Position numbers and translations under genes: made by a program. Below, one piece after another: positions 27,901 to 35,210 of a DNA stretch of 64,000 bases; the first letter of the stretch is position 1, and each line of letters opens with the position of its first letter. Below the pieces are notes generated by a model. That model saw only the letters and a program-made list of their open reading frames with translations. It ran no database searches and was not told where the DNA came from. Origin of the DNA: Limisphaera sp049537155 (GTDB taxonomy: Bacteria; Verrucomicrobiota; Verrucomicrobiia; Limisphaerales; Limisphaeraceae); contig NZ_JBMVQZ010000011.1 of assembly GCF_049537155.1 (NCBI RefSeq), forward strand, positions 62,001 through 126,000, read 5' to 3'.

Positions 27901-28474
27901 GCAGACCGGCAACTACGTGTTCTTCCTGAGCTCGGACGATCAGAGTCGCTTGTACATCAGCACCAACAGCGATCAGCCTGCGGCGAAGGTGCTGGTGGCG
28001 GCGCAATCGGGCTGGAACGATGCGCGGATGTGGGTTTCCGGGACGGATGCGTTGCAGCGGCGTTCGGATCAGTTCACGCCGGACGGTGGGGTATCGTATC
28101 CGTACGGCATGGGCATTCACCTGGAAGCCGGCAAGCGTTACTACATCGAGGCGATTCATCGCGAGGGCAGCGGTGGGGACAACCTGGCGGTGACCTACAA
28201 ACTGACCAGTGAGAACGATCCGGTGGACGGGGATGCGCCGCGGCTGACGGGGGATGTGATTGGGTACATGGCTGCGCCTGCGCCGGTGGAGCCGCCGGTG
28301 CTGACGGTGGTGCGGCAGGGTGACAACGTGGTGATCTCGTGGAGTCCTGCCGGAGGCCGGCTGGAGAGCAGTCCGGTGCTGGGTCCGGGTGCGACCTGGA
28401 CGACCGAGACGACGGACAATCCGGCGGTGATCCCGATCACGGGCACGGCGAAGTACTTCCGCGTGGTGCGGTGA
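24914..28474 (+). CDS. Giant secreted protein: amidotransferase-like fold, three PA14 and Ig-like domains
   Basis: 1186 residues from ATG 24914 with signal peptide MKLLRTLLLCGALTVPRLWG. Residues about 20-290 read as a class-I glutamine-amidotransferase/ThuA-like Rossmann fold (YDLVIISRSV, VPVMILGGYV), without a clear catalytic Cys. Three PA14 domains follow at about 380-560, 665-840 and 940-1100; each has YxxxFxxSDDxSxLxxSTN-type strands, such as YVFYLSSDDDSDLFLSTDEN. They are joined by Ig-like modules with LTIVEQPQSVTQWEG and LSITQQPQSVTVRAWHP. The last 70 residues are beta-rich (VVISWSPAGGRLES). PA14 domains usually bind carbohydrates. The repeats are diverged, so duplication is old. Likely a surface or secreted glycan-binding protein. 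Confidence 0.8.
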   Translation: MKLLRTLLLCGALTVPRLWGANIAWISFHPADDSPSAAAAALGFTNAPDAPYTQLLRANGHTVTRVVTFDNATPENVGFLNQYDLVIISRSVPSGHYETATENAAWHGLRVPVMILGGYVLRNNRLGFTTGTTIPDTASYDLRLRVLQPNHPIFNGINLDANNVTVDPYATIMEWNGVVQRGISVNTDPVAGNGTVLAVVGTEGDPAFGGMIIGEWQEGAVMAGAGNARLAGPRMVFLTGSREASGQTSEIAGMYDLIGIGPQLFLKAVNYMAAKAPPPLPDLAVVSTTVADVTATEGALQSFRFVVTNRALENALLGPGSYQWFINDSVVTNATGSDFSFIPSAAQSGMKIYCRASVGDASVYSPTGTVTVVAPLEVTGYLKWEYYPGRTLTDLRSGNHGRPTTIRAIEAFDAPANYADNYASRVSGLFVPPVTGNYVFWIAADDDADLYLGTNASPASKRLIAQQEGWSGRNNWLTHGGGGGPLASTQKRSDLWTPDNGMTQPYALGIPLVAGQKYWIEAVHREGGGGDNLGVYFLTTDSQEYLGGGPLDGTPSNLTNGLIRLLTWQPTTLTIVEQPQSVTQWEGLDVTFRVRVQTDSELTPVYQWQRNGVDLPGRNSDTLSFVATMADNGATYRCVVSIPGTGLTVTSDQATLTVQQSVFIPGIVRREVWGPNNSSVTRVQVENNQAGPPNIREFITAMDVTDWADNYVQRLSTWFVPPTTGRYVFYLSSDDDSDLFLSTDENEANKRLIAQQSSWNGTRAWQSGNNVSQRNSSTFVAPDGSMPWASGIPLTAGQRYYIEVVQHEGTGGDNVAVYYTLFGEPAPADGTPSNLRGDVVGLKLPAPTSLSITQQPQSVTVRAWHPAVFTVGIQTDALYPATYQWRRNGQPIANATTTVYSFVASTNDNGAQIDCVVTLSQYGSVTSQVATVTVATDTVFVPGKLKEEFFPGASFDAVLYGNVGYPAEVNEWTIFESRTNMADNYTRRVSGFFIPPQTGNYVFFLSSDDQSRLYISTNSDQPAAKVLVAAQSGWNDARMWVSGTDALQRRSDQFTPDGGVSYPYGMGIHLEAGKRYYIEAIHREGSGGDNLAVTYKLTSENDPVDGDAPRLTGDVIGYMAAPAPVEPPVLTVVRQGDNVVISWSPAGGRLESSPVLGPGATWTTETTDNPAVIPITGTAKYFRVVR

Positions 28475-28528
28475 GGCCGGCGTGCGGGAGGGCCTGATCG
28501 GGCCCGTTTGAGGATCGAGAAAGGCTGC

Positions 28529-28563
28529 GGGGCCGGGTGCGCCGGCAAGGCGCATCCGGCCCC
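28529..28563 (+). terminator. Strong hairpin after the PA14 gene
   Basis: A 15-bp stem with one G-U pair (28529-28543 with 28549-28563) closes a GGCAA loop, 55 nt after the stop. No U-tract follows, so it may be a terminator-like or RNA-protecting structure rather than a standard intrinsic terminator. A smaller GGGCC/GGCCC hairpin lies at 28489-28504. Confidence 0.45.
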
Positions 28564-28601
28564 CGCCGTATCCGGACAGCCCGGGAGGTTCGACTCCGAT
28601 G

Positions 28602-28629
28602 TTGCGAGAGGCGGCCATTTTGCTAGATT
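28602..28629 (+). promoter_or_regulatory. Promoter of the rpsB-tsf operon
   Basis: TTGCGA (28602-28607), a 16-nt spacer and TAGATT (28624-28629) form a plausible sigma-70 promoter. Transcription would begin around 28636, within the first hairpin of the rpsB leader. Confidence 0.5.
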
Positions 28630-28630
28630 G

Positions 28631-28803
28631 GCGGTCCCTTGTGCCGGGACCACCGCCGCAACGGTGAGCCGCACAGGGAGGAACGGTCTTAAAAAGCCTG
28701 CGCGGTCGGTGCGCAGGGGGCCACAACCACATCGGTTTGAATCCCGGCCATACGGGATGGCCCACCGTGTTGCGGACCGGTGGGACGAAAGGGAAGAAGC
28801 ATC
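28631..28803 (+). promoter_or_regulatory. Structured 5' leader of rpsB (possible ribosomal-protein autoregulatory element)
   Basis: Four consecutive hairpins fill the leader. H1: 28631-28656 (GGTCCC with GGGACC). H2: 28697-28703 with 28711-28717 (CCTGCGC/GCGCAGG). H3: 28741-28746 with 28753-28758 (ATCCCG/CGGGAT). H4: 28761-28767 with 28778-28784 (CCCACCG/CGGTGGG). All four have perfect stems of 6-7 bp. H4 ends 19 nt before the GTG start, close to the ribosome site GAAAGGGAAG. S2 leaders in other bacteria are bound by S2 to repress translation; whether this is homologous is unknown. Confidence 0.5.
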
Positions 28804-29709
28804 GTGCTGAGCATTGGAATCAAGGAGCTGTTGGATGCCGGCGTGCATTTCGGGCATCAGACCCGCCGGTGGAACCCGAAGATGAAATCCTACATCTTCG
28901 ATGCGCGCAACGGCATCCACATCATTGACCTGAGCAAAACCCTCACCCTTCTGGAAGACGCTTGCCGGTTCTTGCGCGATGTCGTGTTGCGCGGCGACAA
29001 AATCATCTTCGTGGGGACCAAGAAGCAGGCCCAGCAGGTGATCCGTGACACGGCCAGGGAATGCGGCCAGTTCTGGGTGACGGAACGTTGGCTGGGTGGC
29101 ACGTTGACCAATTTTGTCACCATCCGACGTTCCATGGCGCGGCTGGACGAGCTGGAAAAGATGGAGACCAGTGGTGCCATCAACAACTACGTGAAACAGG
29201 AACAGTCGCGGCTTCGCCGGGAGGCCGCGCGGTTGCGGAAGTATTTCGAAGGCATCCGGGGCATGGACCGGTTGCCGGGCGCGGTGTTCGTCGTGGACAC
29301 CAGGCGGGAGCACAACGCAGTGGCCGAGGCACGCAAAAAGAAGATCCCGGTGGTGGCCATTCTGGACACGAACTGTGACCCGGACGAGGTGGACTACCCC
29401 ATTCCGGGCAACGACGATGCCATCCGGTCCATTCGCTTGATTCTCGGCGTGGTGGCCCGGACCATCCAACAGGCCCGGGCGGAGTTCGAGGCTGGGGAAT
29501 CGCGCCGGGGCCAGCCGGCCCGCAGGGAGGAGCAAAAGCCGGCCGCCCCGGTGAACGAAACGGTGTCGGCACCGGAATCCACGCCGGCCTCGCCGCCCGC
29601 GGCGCCGGCCGCCCCTGCGATGGAGACGGCGCCGGCCGCGACAGAACCCGCGGCGCCGGTTGCCGGTACGCCTTCTCAGGAAAGCGGCGGCACGACTCCT
29701 GCCGCCTGA
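28804..29709 (+). CDS. rpsB: 30S ribosomal protein S2
   Basis: GTG 28804 is preferred (MLSIGIKELLDAGVHFGHQT), because it matches the family N-terminus and is preceded by GAAAGGGAAG; an ATG 24 nt upstream is less likely. The 301-residue protein has the S2 motifs RRWNPKMKSYIF, FVGTKKQAQQVI, VTERWLGGTLTN and PGNDDAIRSI. After about residue 230 there is an extra 65-residue Ala/Pro/Glu-rich tail, not present in E. coli S2 (241 residues) and probably disordered. S2 binds the small-subunit body late in assembly and is needed for S1 binding. tsf follows after 53 nt. Confidence 0.97.
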   Translation: MLSIGIKELLDAGVHFGHQTRRWNPKMKSYIFDARNGIHIIDLSKTLTLLEDACRFLRDVVLRGDKIIFVGTKKQAQQVIRDTARECGQFWVTERWLGGTLTNFVTIRRSMARLDELEKMETSGAINNYVKQEQSRLRREAARLRKYFEGIRGMDRLPGAVFVVDTRREHNAVAEARKKKIPVVAILDTNCDPDEVDYPIPGNDDAIRSIRLILGVVARTIQQARAEFEAGESRRGQPARREEQKPAAPVNETVSAPESTPASPPAAPAAPAMETAPAATEPAAPVAGTPSQESGGTTPAA

Positions 29710-29762
29710 AGGCGGTCCTTTGGGCACGAGACAACCAGGGAACGATTCACGGGAGGTTTTTT

Positions 29763-30602
29763 ATGGCTGAAATCACGGCTGCTCAGGTCGCCAAACTGCG
29801 GGAGATTACCAACGCCGGGATGATGGACTGCAAGCGCGCCCTTTTGGAGGCGCAGGGTGACATGGAAAAGGCGGTGGAGATCCTGCGCAAAAAGGGCGCG
29901 GCCACGGCCGCACACAAGGCTGCGCGGGAAGCCCGGGAGGGTGTCATCGTGGCCCATGTGTTGCCCGGGGCCCGCGCCGGCGTGCTGGTGGAGGTCAATT
30001 GCGAGACCGATTTCGTGGCGCGCAACGAGATGTTCCGCAACTTCGCCCAGGAGGTTGCGGCACGTCTGGCTGCGGATCCGAACGCGGATGTGGAAAGCCT
30101 GCGCCAGGATGCCGTAAGCCGCATTCGCGAGAACCTTCGGATCGCCCGCCATGCCCGACTGGAGGTTCAGGGCTGCGGCATGGTGGCGGCTTACATTCAT
30201 ACCGGCGCCCAGATCGGTGTGCTGGTCGAGGTCGGCGCGGGCCGCGAGGAAACGGTGGCCTCGGAGGGCTTTAAACAACTGGTGCGCGACATCACGCTGC
30301 AAATTGCCGCCTCTTCGCCCCTGGCCATTTCCCGGGATCAACTGCCCGAGGCGGTGGTGGCCAAGGAGCGGGAGATCGCTGCCGAACAGGTCAAGGGCAA
30401 ACCGCCCGCTGTGATCCAGAAGATCGTGGACGGCAAGCTCGAGAAGTTTTATCAGACCGTCTGCCTCCTGGATCAGGGCTACGTAAAACAGAATTCCGAG
30501 ATCAGCGTACGCGAGTACATTGAGCGGGTGAGCCGCGAGTTGAACGACACCATCCAAGTGCGGCGGTTCCTGCGCTTCCAGGTGGGCGAGACCACCTCGT
30601 GA
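29763..30602 (+). CDS. tsf: Elongation factor Ts
   Basis: 279 residues, start ATG 29763 with GGGAGG upstream. The N-terminal UBA-like domain reads KLREITNAGMMDCKRALLEA, and CETDFVARNEMFRNFA is the second EF-Ts signature; the Phe there inserts between helices of EF-Tu to eject GDP. It recycles EF-Tu-GDP to EF-Tu-GTP during translation. It is the second gene of the classical rpsB-tsf operon and ends just before a strong intrinsic terminator. Confidence 0.97.
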   Translation: MAEITAAQVAKLREITNAGMMDCKRALLEAQGDMEKAVEILRKKGAATAAHKAAREAREGVIVAHVLPGARAGVLVEVNCETDFVARNEMFRNFAQEVAARLAADPNADVESLRQDAVSRIRENLRIARHARLEVQGCGMVAAYIHTGAQIGVLVEVGAGREETVASEGFKQLVRDITLQIAASSPLAISRDQLPEAVVAKEREIAAEQVKGKPPAVIQKIVDGKLEKFYQTVCLLDQGYVKQNSEISVREYIERVSRELNDTIQVRRFLRFQVGETTS

Positions 30603-30628
30603 TTTGGCGGGTTCCGTCTGGGACTTCA

Positions 30629-30667
30629 GCCCTGCGGGTCGGCCACGGCCCGCGGGGCCTTCTTTTT
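30629..30667 (+). terminator. Intrinsic terminator of rpsB-tsf
   Basis: A 10-bp GC-rich stem (30629-30638 with 30649-30658, one G-U pair) is followed by CTTCTTTTT. It lies 27 nt after the tsf stop. Confidence 0.85.
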
Positions 30668-30720
30668 CGCAAGGCCCTCCGACCGGGTCGCGGACCAAGG
30701 CCCGGGGGCGAGGGCGTGGC

Positions 30721-31494
30721 TCAGCAGGGCTGCATGGCAGACGTGCCGGCTGTTGCGGGTGGAGCGGCGGCGGCATGCTGGTCCAACCAGGCCCGCAGTT
30801 GTTCCCACGAACCGCCCGTCCGCCCGTCTCCTGCCTGGGAGTGGAGATGCCACGTTTGCCAGCCGAACGCCCGGGCCGGTTCGATGTCGTTGTCCAGGCG
30901 GTCACCCACCATGAGGGTCTCGGCCGGGCCGATCCCCAGACTTTCCAACCTTGTTGTGGCCCATTGGAACACGTGGGGATCCGGCTTGGCGAAGCCGTGT
31001 TCGAACGAGAAAAAGCACAGGTCGGTTCGGAAACAGTCCGGGGCCAGGCCCACCCGGCCCAGATGAACGTGCAACTCTTCCCGTGTGTAAGCCTGGGCGT
31101 TGGAGACGAGGCCCATCGCACATTTGCGGGCCCGGAGCATCCGCAACACCGGCGCGACACCCGGGTGGAGTTCGATGTGCCGGCCGATCTGCATTTGGTG
31201 GTAAATGAAGTGAGTCAACCCGGCAGCCGGCAGACGCCGCAACTGTGGCACCACCTCCAACACCACGGCCGGCCAGAGGATTTCCGGATACGGAATCCCG
31301 CGGGCCCGGGCGATTTCGTGTCGCCGGGCCACTGCCCGGCTGCAGGCGGCGGCAAAATGCAGACGATTCAACGGCGGTGGACTCGCCAGTGTCTCCTCAA
31401 ACAAGCGCTGCCATTGCGCGTCGGCATCGGCCGGAGGCAGGCCCACCCGGAAGAGGGTCCCGTAGATGTCGAACAGCACGGCCCGCACTTTCAT
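30721..31494 (-). CDS. HAD-superfamily phosphatase
   Basis: ATG 31494 overlaps the stop of the glycosyltransferase gene (ATGA), giving 257 residues. HAD motifs: LFDIYGTLF (motif I, where the first Asp is the nucleophile; the usual second Asp is Tyr-Gly here, as DxYGT), VSNAQAY (motif II), FAKPDPHVF (motif III Lys) and LMVGDRLDNDI (motif IV). It is a haloacid-dehalogenase-like phosphatase with a helical cap between motifs I and II. The replacement at DxD by DIY is worth noting: a missing second Asp can shift activity from phosphatase towards dehalogenase or other chemistry. Coupling to a glycosyltransferase suggests a sugar-phosphate substrate. Confidence 0.82.
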   Translation of the reverse strand: MKVRAVLFDIYGTLFRVGLPPADADAQWQRLFEETLASPPPLNRLHFAAACSRAVARRHEIARARGIPYPEILWPAVVLEVVPQLRRLPAAGLTHFIYHQMQIGRHIELHPGVAPVLRMLRARKCAMGLVSNAQAYTREELHVHLGRVGLAPDCFRTDLCFFSFEHGFAKPDPHVFQWATTRLESLGIGPAETLMVGDRLDNDIEPARAFGWQTWHLHSQAGDGRTGGSWEQLRAWLDQHAAAAPPATAGTSAMQPC

Positions 31495-33050
31495 GATACC
31501 GGGGCCCAAAGAAGCGGGTGATGAAGCGCTTCTGCAAGGGTTTTCTCGAGCATTGCCTGCTGGGCAAGGCGTGCGGCATCCGGCTGCGCCGGTTCCGGGC
31601 GGCGGCGCAACAACCGGTGAAACCTGAGGGCGTAGGCGCCGGGGTGGGTCCAGCGATCCGCTCCGGCCGGCCAGGAGGTCACTTCCAGAGAACCGCGCGC
31701 CGTCCGGGCGCGCCACTCCGCCAACCACGGATTCAACGGCAGGCACGCCTCCCAGCTTTCTTCGATGGACCGGGTCAACACCTCGAGCTGTCCCGTCAAG
31801 GTCAGCTGACTGAACGCCACGTGAGGCGGAGCGGTTTCCCACCAGGGCTGCAGGGCCGGATGCCTGCGCAGAGAACGCGGCAGCAGCCGGCGCCAGCGGT
31901 CAAACGCCCGTTGCAGGCGCCGTTGTTCAGCCCGCCAGTCCAACCAGGCCGTGGGGATGCGGATGTCGGTGTACAACTGCGGGAAATGAAATCCCATGTG
32001 CTGCAGGTCCGGCACCACCGCGGGCAATGCCCGGGCGATCAGTGGCCGGCCGACCGCGGCGGCCTCCAGATAGGGCAGGCCGAACCCCTCCTGGACCGAT
32101 GTCAGCAGAACCGCCTCAGAGGCGCGCATGAGGGTCAGCACGTCCGGTGCACGCGGGTCCGGGTCGGCCAGCGCTCCCAGCGCCAGCGGCCAGCCATGGC
32201 GGCGGGCGGCTTCAGCCAACGCCCGGGCGTAGGGAACCTCCTCTTCCGAGCTGGGCCCGCCCGTGGTGATGAGGCATGCCTCCGGACGAAGCCACCGCGT
32301 CAGCAAGAGGGCTTCGGCAAGGTTCTTCCGCCGCAGCAACCGGCACGGCACCACCCAGGCGACGCGTCCACCGGTCAGCGGATGTTCCCTCAGCCAGGAC
32401 CGGGCGGCCCGGACGGTTGCCTTGGCTGGAGGGGCCTGCCGGGCCACGAGATTCGGCAACCAACCCACCCGCGATCCGAGGAATGCTCGCAGCAGCGTGA
32501 AGTCGCGCCGATTGATGGTGGCGTGCCGAACCTGCCGCCCCGTGGCGAACACGATCCCGGCCACTTCGGCCAGCGAGCGCACGCCATTCCTGCGCAACTC
32601 CTCCCACCGATGCCAGCGGTGTTCGAACCACCAGTCGTGATGATGAGCCACGAGTGCAAACCCCCGCGCCTCCGAGACACGCAGGATTTCCCGCAACATG
32701 GCCAGATTGCGGCCCAAGCCCGGGTTGTGCAGCCAGATGACGGCGCTGCCGTTTGGGAAAGGCCCCAGCAACGTTTCCAGAAACCGGCGGAGCCGGGCCC
32801 TGCGCCGGGCCGGGCTCATGCGCGTTTCCGCGACGTATCCCATGGCCGGGTCTGTGACCAGCCTGAACGGGACGTTGGGATGCTGTTTGCAGAGGGCCTC
32901 CCACCAGTCGGCCTCGGGCGGCTCGCCGCCCGCCAACGACACCGATTCCCAGCATCCGGCATCATGCGAAAGCAGCGCGTGGATCCCCAGCTCCACCACC
33001 CGGCGCACACCCCCGGGCCGGTAATGATAGTGAACCACCACCAGATGCAT
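31491..33050 (-). CDS. GT4-like glycosyltransferase
   Basis: 519 residues. The N-terminal part has HYHYRPGGVRRVVELG, the GT-B glycine loop, and the C-terminal domain has VVPCRLLRRKNLAEAL, TTGGPSSEEE and the family E-x7-E motif in VQEGFGLPYLEAAA. It transfers a sugar from a nucleotide donor, probably in cell-surface polysaccharide synthesis. It overlaps the HAD gene by 4 nt. After the GT-B core, about 110 further residues (Trp/Arg-rich) form an extra C-terminal region that I cannot assign. No further polysaccharide genes are adjacent. Confidence 0.85.
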   Translation of the reverse strand: MHLVVVHYHYRPGGVRRVVELGIHALLSHDAGCWESVSLAGGEPPEADWWEALCKQHPNVPFRLVTDPAMGYVAETRMSPARRRARLRRFLETLLGPFPNGSAVIWLHNPGLGRNLAMLREILRVSEARGFALVAHHHDWWFEHRWHRWEELRRNGVRSLAEVAGIVFATGRQVRHATINRRDFTLLRAFLGSRVGWLPNLVARQAPPAKATVRAARSWLREHPLTGGRVAWVVPCRLLRRKNLAEALLLTRWLRPEACLITTGGPSSEEEVPYARALAEAARRHGWPLALGALADPDPRAPDVLTLMRASEAVLLTSVQEGFGLPYLEAAAVGRPLIARALPAVVPDLQHMGFHFPQLYTDIRIPTAWLDWRAEQRRLQRAFDRWRRLLPRSLRRHPALQPWWETAPPHVAFSQLTLTGQLEVLTRSIEESWEACLPLNPWLAEWRARTARGSLEVTSWPAGADRWTHPGAYALRFHRLLRRRPEPAQPDAARLAQQAMLEKTLAEALHHPLLWAPVS

Positions 33051-33223
33051 CGCTCCTGTGAGACTGCCCGGGCCCGTGCATCATCGCAAGGTGGCCGGCG
33101 GATCGGGCTGGTTCCGCGGCTAGAACGTGACCGGCGCAGCCGCTGGCGCGAAACCTGTGCAGGGCTTCCGGACGGCCCCGCAGGCGGGAGGCTGTGCCCG
33201 GCCCGGAGGGTGCGCCTTTCCCT

Positions 33224-33742
33224 TTACCATTCCCCCTCGGCCAGGGCCAGGATGATCTGCCGGGCCAGGTCCTCGGCCACCAACGGCATCGTCTGTCGCT
33301 CGCTGCTTGTGAGATCGGGACCGATTCGCATCAAACGGCGGCCTTCGAAGGTGCGGTCCAGTCGGACCCTGCCCGACGTGCGGTCTCTGAGTTCGGCCCG
33401 GGCGTGGAGGATCACCTCGAAGTCCTGGGGGCGAACGACGTCGGTGGGATGGAAACTGACACTGTGCCTGTCCAGGGCGGTCACGGTCACGCGCAGGACC
33501 AGATCCGCCTCGTGCGGGTCGTTGACCAGACGGAAGGTGCCGTCCTTTTGGACCTGCCGGCGCAGGGCCGTGGTGACGAACTCGGTGAGTCGGGGTTCGA
33601 GGGTTTCGTTGATGGCGGGGGCCACGTGAAGGGTGCGGCCGGCCAGGTCCGCCGATGCGGGCGTGCCCAGGCGGTAGCCGGTGCAGCCGGCCATCAGGCA
33701 GAGCGCGCAAACCATCCCGCACCATGCCGCGTGGATTTTCAT
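33224..33742 (-). CDS. LptE-like outer-membrane lipoprotein
   Basis: ATG 33742 overlaps the stop of the bamD-like gene by 4 nt; the protein has 172 residues. A lipobox ends LMAGC at the signal-peptide end. The mature part has GTPASADLAGRTLHVAPAIN and EADLVLRVTVTALDRHSV, the alternating strand pattern of the LptE/LPS-assembly lipoprotein family. LptE plugs LptD and helps place LPS in the outer leaflet. lptD itself is at 35667-37877 on the other strand, so the pair is nearby but not in one operon. The call rests on fold-like pattern, position next to an assembly factor and size. Confidence 0.75.
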   Translation of the reverse strand: MKIHAAWCGMVCALCLMAGCTGYRLGTPASADLAGRTLHVAPAINETLEPRLTEFVTTALRRQVQKDGTFRLVNDPHEADLVLRVTVTALDRHSVSFHPTDVVRPQDFEVILHARAELRDRTSGRVRLDRTFEGRRLMRIGPDLTSSERQTMPLVAEDLARQIILALAEGEW

Positions 33743-34743
33743 GGGCGGTTGCTGTTGGCGGTTTCCTGCGGTCGCACCCGCGGTTTGAGTTGCTCGATGC
33801 GGCGGCGTGCTTCCTCCGCGTAGGGCGAGGTGGGATCGAGCAGGAGGACCTCGTTGTAGTAAATGAGGGCGCCGGCCCACTGTCGATTGCGCTCGTAAAA
33901 CCGGCCGATTTCGAAATTTCCCCGGGCCTGTTCGCGCTTGAGATCGGCGATGTGTTGGCGGGCCTCGGCTGCGCGCGGGTCGTTGGGATAAAGCGCCAGG
34001 AAATCGGTGAACACCGCGATGGCCTTTCCTGCCGCGCTCTGATCGTACTCGGCCGTGCGCGCTTGTTTGAGCCAGGCCATGCCCGCGCGGTAGAGGGACT
34101 CGGCGGCCACCTCCGGTTGGCCGAAGTACCGGTCGGCAGCCGTTTCATAGGCCTTGACCGCCAGGTCGTAATCCCGGGCCTTTTCGTAGGCGGTGCCGAG
34201 GCTCAACTGGGCCCGGGGCCCCACTGAACTGAACGGTCCGTTGCGCACGACCTTCTCCAACATTTCGGCCGTCTTGGTCATGGAGGGGAAAAACGGGATG
34301 TACCCCCAGAGCTTGAACCATTGACCGTTCAGGAAACGCAGGGCAATGGCGTACTGCCGCTGCAGGGCTTCTTCGACCTGTTCGGCCCGCGGGTACTTCT
34401 CGATGAATTTCTGGTACTCGCGGAACGCCTTTTCGTCCTGTTTCCGCTCCTCATAGCAGCGGGCCAGGAGGAACTGTGCCTCCGGTGCGTAATCGGAGAG
34501 CGGCCACTGACGGATGACGCGTCGGGCGGCTTTGAGAGCCACGCGGTAGTCGCCGCGTTCGAACGCCTCCCGGGCCGCGTCGAGCTGGTCCTTGGCACGA
34601 GCGCGGCGCCATTTCCCTTCTTCACCCACCGGCTCGTAGGTCCATCCCTCGCCGGGAGTGTAAATCAAGGGGGCCGGCACGGGGGTCGGCGTCAGCAGCC
34701 CCACCCACAGCAGGCAACCCACCCAGAACAGCGCGCGTTTCAC
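33739..34743 (-). CDS. BamD-like outer-membrane assembly TPR protein
   Basis: 334 residues with an N-terminal signal segment (MKRALFWVGCLLWVGLL). No lipobox Cys is placed right after it; Cys10 lies inside the hydrophobic segment. TPR-type repeats run through the rest, such as DAAREAFERGDYRVALKAAR, YAPEAQFLLARCYEERKQDE and RAQLSLGTAYEKARDYDLAV, with the BamD/YfiO pattern FxxGDYxxAxxxxxxxxxxxPxSxxAPEA. It would support folding of outer-membrane beta-barrels such as LptD. It is coupled to the LptE-like gene by a 4-nt overlap. Confidence 0.8.
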   Translation of the reverse strand: MKRALFWVGCLLWVGLLTPTPVPAPLIYTPGEGWTYEPVGEEGKWRRARAKDQLDAAREAFERGDYRVALKAARRVIRQWPLSDYAPEAQFLLARCYEERKQDEKAFREYQKFIEKYPRAEQVEEALQRQYAIALRFLNGQWFKLWGYIPFFPSMTKTAEMLEKVVRNGPFSSVGPRAQLSLGTAYEKARDYDLAVKAYETAADRYFGQPEVAAESLYRAGMAWLKQARTAEYDQSAAGKAIAVFTDFLALYPNDPRAAEARQHIADLKREQARGNFEIGRFYERNRQWAGALIYYNEVLLLDPTSPYAEEARRRIEQLKPRVRPQETANSNRP

Positions 34744-34910
34744 GGGCCAAACCGTATCGGGGCCGTTGCGCGCAAGTCAAGGAACCGGCGCCGGGACGCC
34801 AGGCCGACCCGGCCCGCCCATGCGAGGGCGCGGCCCCGGGCCGGTGGCAGCCCGCCATGCATTTGGGAGTGGCGAACACGCAGGACTTGCGCTACAAATC
34901 CTGCGGCAAA

Positions 34911-35210
34911 ATGAGCGGATCAACGGCGAACGAAAAAGTGCAGGCGCTGCAAAAAAGTGTCGTGATCACCAACAAGCTGGGTCTCCACGCCCGGCCGGCC
35001 GCTCTTTTTGTCAAAACGGCCAACCGGTTTGCCTCCGAGGTTCTGGTGGAAAAGGACGGCGAGACCATCAACGGCAAGAGCATCATGGGCTTGATGATGC
35101 TGGCGGCCGGACCGGGAAGCCGGTTGACGCTTCATGTGCGCGGCGTGGATGCCCCGCAGGCGCTGGCCGAACTCGAAGCCCTGGTCCGCAACAAGTTCAA
35201 CGAGGAATGA
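34911..35210 (+). CDS. HPr-family phosphocarrier protein
   Basis: ATG 34911 (MSGSTANEKVQAL) gives 99 residues, the usual size plus a short N-terminal tail; an upstream in-frame start at 34857 adds nothing conserved. The active histidine is H26 in LGLHARPAA and the regulatory serine is S57 in INGKSIMGL, the site used by HPr kinase in Gram-positives and in several Gram-negatives. It carries phosphate from enzyme I in the phosphotransferase system, or has a purely regulatory role when sugar transporters are absent. It overlaps gatC by 4 nt (ATGA), an unusual partner. No enzyme I or HPr kinase is in the window. Confidence 0.92.
   Translation: MSGSTANEKVQALQKSVVITNKLGLHARPAALFVKTANRFASEVLVEKDGETINGKSIMGLMMLAAGPGSRLTLHVRGVDAPQALAELEALVRNKFNEE

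Noticed and set aside
28720..28760. GGTTTGAATCC in the rpsB leader, resembling a tRNA T-loop.
   Set aside because: The adjoining stem does not pair as a T-stem and the region folds better as the four leader hairpins.
25811..28765. A 984-codon minus-strand open frame antisense to the PA14 protein.
   Set aside because: Arg/His/Val/Pro-rich low-information sequence that mirrors the PA14 gene codon pattern; no motif or start signal.
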